From: Salinibius halmophilus
GTDB lineage: Bacteria > Pseudomonadota > Gammaproteobacteria > Pseudomonadales > Natronospirillaceae
Assembly: GCF_003577475.1 (NCBI RefSeq)
Contig: NZ_QPEP01000012.1
Coordinates: forward strand, 1 to 64,000
Direction of reading: 5' to 3'
DNA: 64,000 bases
A program made the translations under genes and the position numbers. This document shows positions 61,542-64,000 of this stretch, piece by piece (the stretch's first letter is position 1; each line of letters opens with the position of its first letter). The notes under the pieces were generated by a model. That model was given only the letters and a program-made list of their open reading frames with translations. It ran no database searches and was not told the origin of the DNA.

Positions 61542-61569
61542 ACCCCTGATGCCAATTGGCAGCAGGGGT
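61542..61569 (-). terminator. Terminator in the MFS gene leader (candidate attenuator)
   Basis: On the minus strand ACCCCTGCTGCCAA pairs with TTGGCATCAGGGGT (one mismatch) and runs into TTTTTTAGTTTT, only 23 bases upstream of the MFS start. An identical CAGGGG segment at 61598-61603 could pair with the ACCCCTG arm instead, giving an alternative antiterminator. Confidence 0.75.
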
Positions 61570-61593
61570 AAAAAAAGATTCAAAGTACGCTTA

Positions 61594-61680
61594 TTATCCC
61601 CTGATTCTACAAAGCACACCGCAGCCGACCTTCATCCAGGCAGCTACTAGTGGTTGTTGAATAAAGATGTGTGCGTGCAT
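61594..61680 (-). CDS. Possible 28-residue leader peptide
   Basis: MHAHIFIQQPLVAAWMKVGC, then GVLCRIRG and stop. GGAG lies six bases before the ATG. The last codons are AGA ATC AGG GGA TAA, which include rare-type Arg and Gly codons and overlap the alternative arm (61598-61605) of the attenuator. A -10-like TATACT is at 61707-61712 on the minus strand. Whether it is translated is unknown. Confidence 0.4.
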   Translation of the reverse strand: MHAHIFIQQPLVAAWMKVGCGVLCRIRG

Positions 61681-61772
61681 TGAAAACTCCATGATCGAGC
61701 CGGCAGTATAGCGACGCGAATCTTGATTGCGAGTAAATAAAAGTTTATGCGCTAAAGAGAACTGTACAGAAA

Positions 61773-62255
61773 TCAATCCAATGGCTTTAGCTCTGGATGA
61801 TAAAAGTCAGTTTCGCCTGTCTCGTAATAATGTTCGACCCAGGTTTCAAAAATTAGCGCTGCGGCCAAACCATCTACCGAGTGTTTGCCAAAGTCTGACT
61901 TGCGGCGATCTTGCTGAAGCTGAATGCCTTTAGCTTCGAAGCTCGTTAGGCGCTCGTCAACGCGATGGGTTGGTAGGTCATATTGAGCAGCGAGGCGGCG
62001 GCGAAACTTATCGGCGCGCAAGCCAAGCTCACTCATGCTGCCGTCCATATTGACGGGTATGCCAACAATGAGGGCGCTAGGCTGCCATTCTTTTATAATA
62101 GGGTCCAATAACTGCCAATTCGGTTTGCCATTATCCACTTTAATTGGCTCAAGCGGCCTTGCTTGCCCGGTGATCATTTGCCCTATGGCTATACCTACGC
62201 GCTTGCTGCCAAAGTCGAAGGCGAGAATGCGCTGGTAGTTACTGATTTCCGACAT
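61773..62255 (-). CDS. ruvX: Putative pre-16S rRNA nuclease (RuvX/YqgF)
   Basis: 160 residues with the RNase H-like start ILAFDFGSKRVGIAIG and later IVGIPVNMDGS and VDERLTSFEA. Once called a Holliday resolvase, it is now linked to 5' processing of 16S rRNA. It overlaps the upstream TonB gene by 17 bases. yqgE, which often lies between, is missing. Confidence 0.92.
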   Translation of the reverse strand: MSEISNYQRILAFDFGSKRVGIAIGQMITGQARPLEPIKVDNGKPNWQLLDPIIKEWQPSALIVGIPVNMDGSMSELGLRADKFRRRLAAQYDLPTHRVDERLTSFEAKGIQLQQDRRKSDFGKHSVDGLAAALIFETWVEHYYETGETDFYHPELKPLD

Positions 62256-63063
62256 CTAGGTCGACCTCAAAGCGGAAGGTTCGAATGATTTCAAGCACAT
62301 CCGCGCCACTGGTGTCGGGCAACTGCTCAAATGGTGCGGCAAGCATGACGATGCGCTCGGCGGCATTGTCTAAAATGTCATAGCCTGAGGACTTGCGAAT
62401 CTCAACATAGGCCAGTGAGCCATCTTTGCGAATGCCAGCTAAGACTCGAACACTACCGGATAAGCGTTGCGAACGGGCTGCTTCTGGGTAATTGGCATTA
62501 CCGACTCGTTCAACTTGTTGCTGCCAGTCATAAAGATAAGCGGCTTCGTCGTCGGACACCGCAGAAATGCTAGAAATGGTTTTAATGTTGGGCCGGTTGG
62601 CGTAGCGATTGACTTGCTCGGCCACTAGCGCTCGTAATGTATTCGCTGAAACGGTGCGGTCGTCGGGTGACTGTTGGCCTTCGACTTCGCTTTCCCTGGT
62701 TTCAGCTTGCTGTTCAATGCCGTCAATGCTGGCAACGGTCAGTACACTACGTTGCACGGCTTCGCGGGCGCCCGATTGTACCTGTTGGCGGTCGAATTGT
62801 TCACCGGCAAACTCAGATTCGGCAAGTGTGGTGAGCTCACGCTTCTCATCTAAATTGCCACTACCTTCACTATTGCTTTGCGCAATGAAGTCAGCATCGT
62901 CTGGCTGGCGCTCACTGCGCATCATCACCAGGGTAACATCTTGCGCTTGCGCCACGCTTTCAAATTGCGGTGCCACAAAGCGTATGCCAAACAGGATAAC
63001 AGCGTGTGCTACTGCGGCTAAAAAAAGCGAAAAAACTAGACGGTCATTGGCCAAAGCTTGCAT
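62239..63063 (-). CDS. TonB-like energy transducer
   Basis: 274 residues. One N-terminal helix (LVFSLFLAAVAHAVILFGI), a long acidic, Gln-rich periplasmic linker in place of the usual Pro-rich one, and a C-terminal TonB domain (YPEAARSQRLSGSVRVLAGI...ILDNAAERIVMLAAPFEQLP). It probably spans the periplasm to energise an outer-membrane process. ExbB/ExbD are not adjacent. It lies between gshB and ruvX, as in other Gammaproteobacteria. Confidence 0.85.
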   Translation of the reverse strand: MQALANDRLVFSLFLAAVAHAVILFGIRFVAPQFESVAQAQDVTLVMMRSERQPDDADFIAQSNSEGSGNLDEKRELTTLAESEFAGEQFDRQQVQSGAREAVQRSVLTVASIDGIEQQAETRESEVEGQQSPDDRTVSANTLRALVAEQVNRYANRPNIKTISSISAVSDDEAAYLYDWQQQVERVGNANYPEAARSQRLSGSVRVLAGIRKDGSLAYVEIRKSSGYDILDNAAERIVMLAAPFEQLPDTSGADVLEIIRTFRFEVDLDVGNQ

Positions 63064-63151
63064 TCGGGCGATATCTATTCAATCCATTAATGACGCTAGT
63101 ATACCCATACGCTTGTCAGTGTCAGCCCCAGTATGTCGCAATAACGTAATG

Positions 63152-63170
63152 TCAGGGGCTACGCCCCTGA
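63152..63170. terminator. Short hairpin after gshB
   Basis: TCAGGGGC and GCCCCTGA form an eight-base stem with a three-base loop, 16 bases past the gshB stop. No clear U-run follows on the minus strand, so termination strength is doubtful. Confidence 0.45.
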
Positions 63171-63185
63171 AGACGATAGCGCTAT

Positions 63186-64000
63186 TTACTTTGTTAGCTT
63201 GCTAGCAACTGCTTCCATCAGTAGTGCGGCGACGTCTATGCCGCTGTCACGAGTAATTTCGCGGATGCAGGTTGGGCTGGTCACGTTTATTTCAGTTAGC
63301 GAGTCGCCGATTACGTCTAAGCCGACGAAAATTAACCCGCGTTTCACAAGTTCTGGTGCGACGGTTTCGGCGATCTCGCGATCACGGTCTGAGAGTGGTT
63401 GCGTGACACCGCGCCCTCCGGCTGCTAGGTTGCCGCGGGTTTCTCCGTCCGCCGGAATGCGCGCTAAGCAGTAGTCAACCGGTTTGCCGTCGATGACCAG
63501 TATGCGTTTATCGCCTTGTTTGATTTCTGGCAGGTACTTTTGTGCCATGATTTGCCACTGGCCATGATTGGTCAGGGTTTCAAGGATAACACTAAGGTTT
63601 GGATCATCCTCTTTAACCCGGAAGATTTGGCTGCCGCCCATGCCGTCAAGCGGCTTAAATATGACATCTTTATGTTCATGGTAGAATCTCACCAAATGCC
63701 GCTTATCACGGGCAACCATATGTGGTGGTGTAAGCTGTGGGAATTGCGTGGCAAAAAATTTCTCGTTGCAATCTCGCAGGCTGCTTGGCTTATTAACGAT
63801 GAGCGTACCCTGTTTTTCGGCCACCTCTAGAATATATGTTGCATATATGTACTCGTTATCAAAAGGTGGATCCTTACGCATAAATATTACATCAAGATCG
63901 GCAAGTGGCATGATCATTTCCTCGCCCAAATCATACCAATGCTTGTCATCTTTATGCGCTACGATCGGCTTTACTGCGGCCATCGCTTGCCCTTGTTCTG
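63186..64000 (-). CDS. gshB: Glutathione synthetase (5' end beyond the window)
   Basis: About 271 residues are present; the N-terminal 45 or so lie past the right edge, and the frame stays open to base 64000. The ATP-grasp core is seen in FMRKDPPFDNEYIYATYILE, FKPLDGMGGSQIF, GDKRILVIDGKPVDYCLARIP and FVGLDVIGD. It joins glycine to gamma-glutamylcysteine. A possible ATG at 63983 is internal when compared with full-length GshB. Confidence 0.93.
   Translation of the reverse strand, partial: EQGQAMAAVKPIVAHKDDKHWYDLGEEMIMPLADLDVIFMRKDPPFDNEYIYATYILEVAEKQGTLIVNKPSSLRDCNEKFFATQFPQLTPPHMVARDKRHLVRFYHEHKDVIFKPLDGMGGSQIFRVKEDDPNLSVILETLTNHGQWQIMAQKYLPEIKQGDKRILVIDGKPVDYCLARIPADGETRGNLAAGGRGVTQPLSDRDREIAETVAPELVKRGLIFVGLDVIGDSLTEINVTSPTCIREITRDSGIDVAALLMEAVASKLTK

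Overview
The window looks like chromosomal DNA of a Gammaproteobacterium, probably a marine or aquatic heterotroph. Supporting signs are separate glyQ and glyS genes, the order algZ-algR-argH-lptM-lysA-dapF-DUF484, the gshB-tonB-ruvX block, a YfhM-type alpha-2-macroglobulin beside pbpC, and outer-membrane and lipoprotein signals throughout. Species cannot be named from the sequence alone. No tRNA, rRNA, CRISPR array, transposase or phage gene was seen.

Region 1 (1-10821, all minus strand) is a polymorphic-toxin island. A 2197-residue secreted SpvB/FG-GAP/YD-repeat protein carries an Rhs core, a variable C-terminal toxin and a membrane immunity gene. Downstream lie at least two more displaced 'tips' (core fragment, new toxin domain, overlapping immunity gene) and a fragment of a third. 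A near-identical hairpin built on AAAAGCAGCC/GGCTGCTTTT separates the units. The tips lack convincing start sites of their own, so they look like a silent cassette reservoir exchanged through the repeated core.

Region 2 (11032-35096) is mostly ordinary chromosome: an AlkD-like HEAT protein, PbpC with its alpha-2-macroglobulin partner, a Na/Pi-type transporter, a DOPA dioxygenase-like LigB protein, an RND efflux pair, a beta-lactamase-fold hydrolase, a MocR regulator divergent from a LysE exporter, an esterase, an M48 lipoprotein protease and TrkH. Large inverted-repeat elements with a shared, covarying core sit at 14.6-14.8, 23.2-23.4 and 60.0-60.2 kb.

Region 3 (35267-46396) holds a translationally coupled operon of an MCP-like coiled coil, an ODP-type (diiron metallo-beta-lactamase fold) probable oxygen sensor and a membrane diguanylate cyclase, then a GAF histidine kinase. 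After it come the DUF484-dapF-lysA-lptM-argH genes and the AlgZ/AlgR-type two-component pair. A divergent pair of secreted proteins with secretin-like short domains follows (45857-47216).

Region 4 (47698-54953) is the most interesting part: a compact nine-gene type II polyketide/fatty-acid-like operon. It encodes a chain-length-factor-like half ketosynthase, an ACP, an AMP-dependent acyl-ACP ligase, a thioester dehydratase, an MIO aromatic ammonia-lyase, a full ketosynthase, a hotdog dehydratase, a ketoreductase and an Sfp-type phosphopantetheinyl transferase. It keeps the gene order of aryl polyene (APE) loci but lacks their acyltransferase, glycosyltransferase, LolA/MMPL export, thioesterase and second ketosynthase/ACP. 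My inference is that the lyase makes a cinnamate-type starter, the ligase loads it on the ACP, and KS/KR/DH without an enoyl reductase build a conjugated aryl polyene.

Region 5 (55042-64000) has a small unknown gene, a GGDEF/EAL protein, glyS-glyQ, an MFS transporter preceded by a leader peptide and a strong intrinsic terminator (candidate attenuator), ruvX, a TonB-like protein and gshB, which runs off the right edge.
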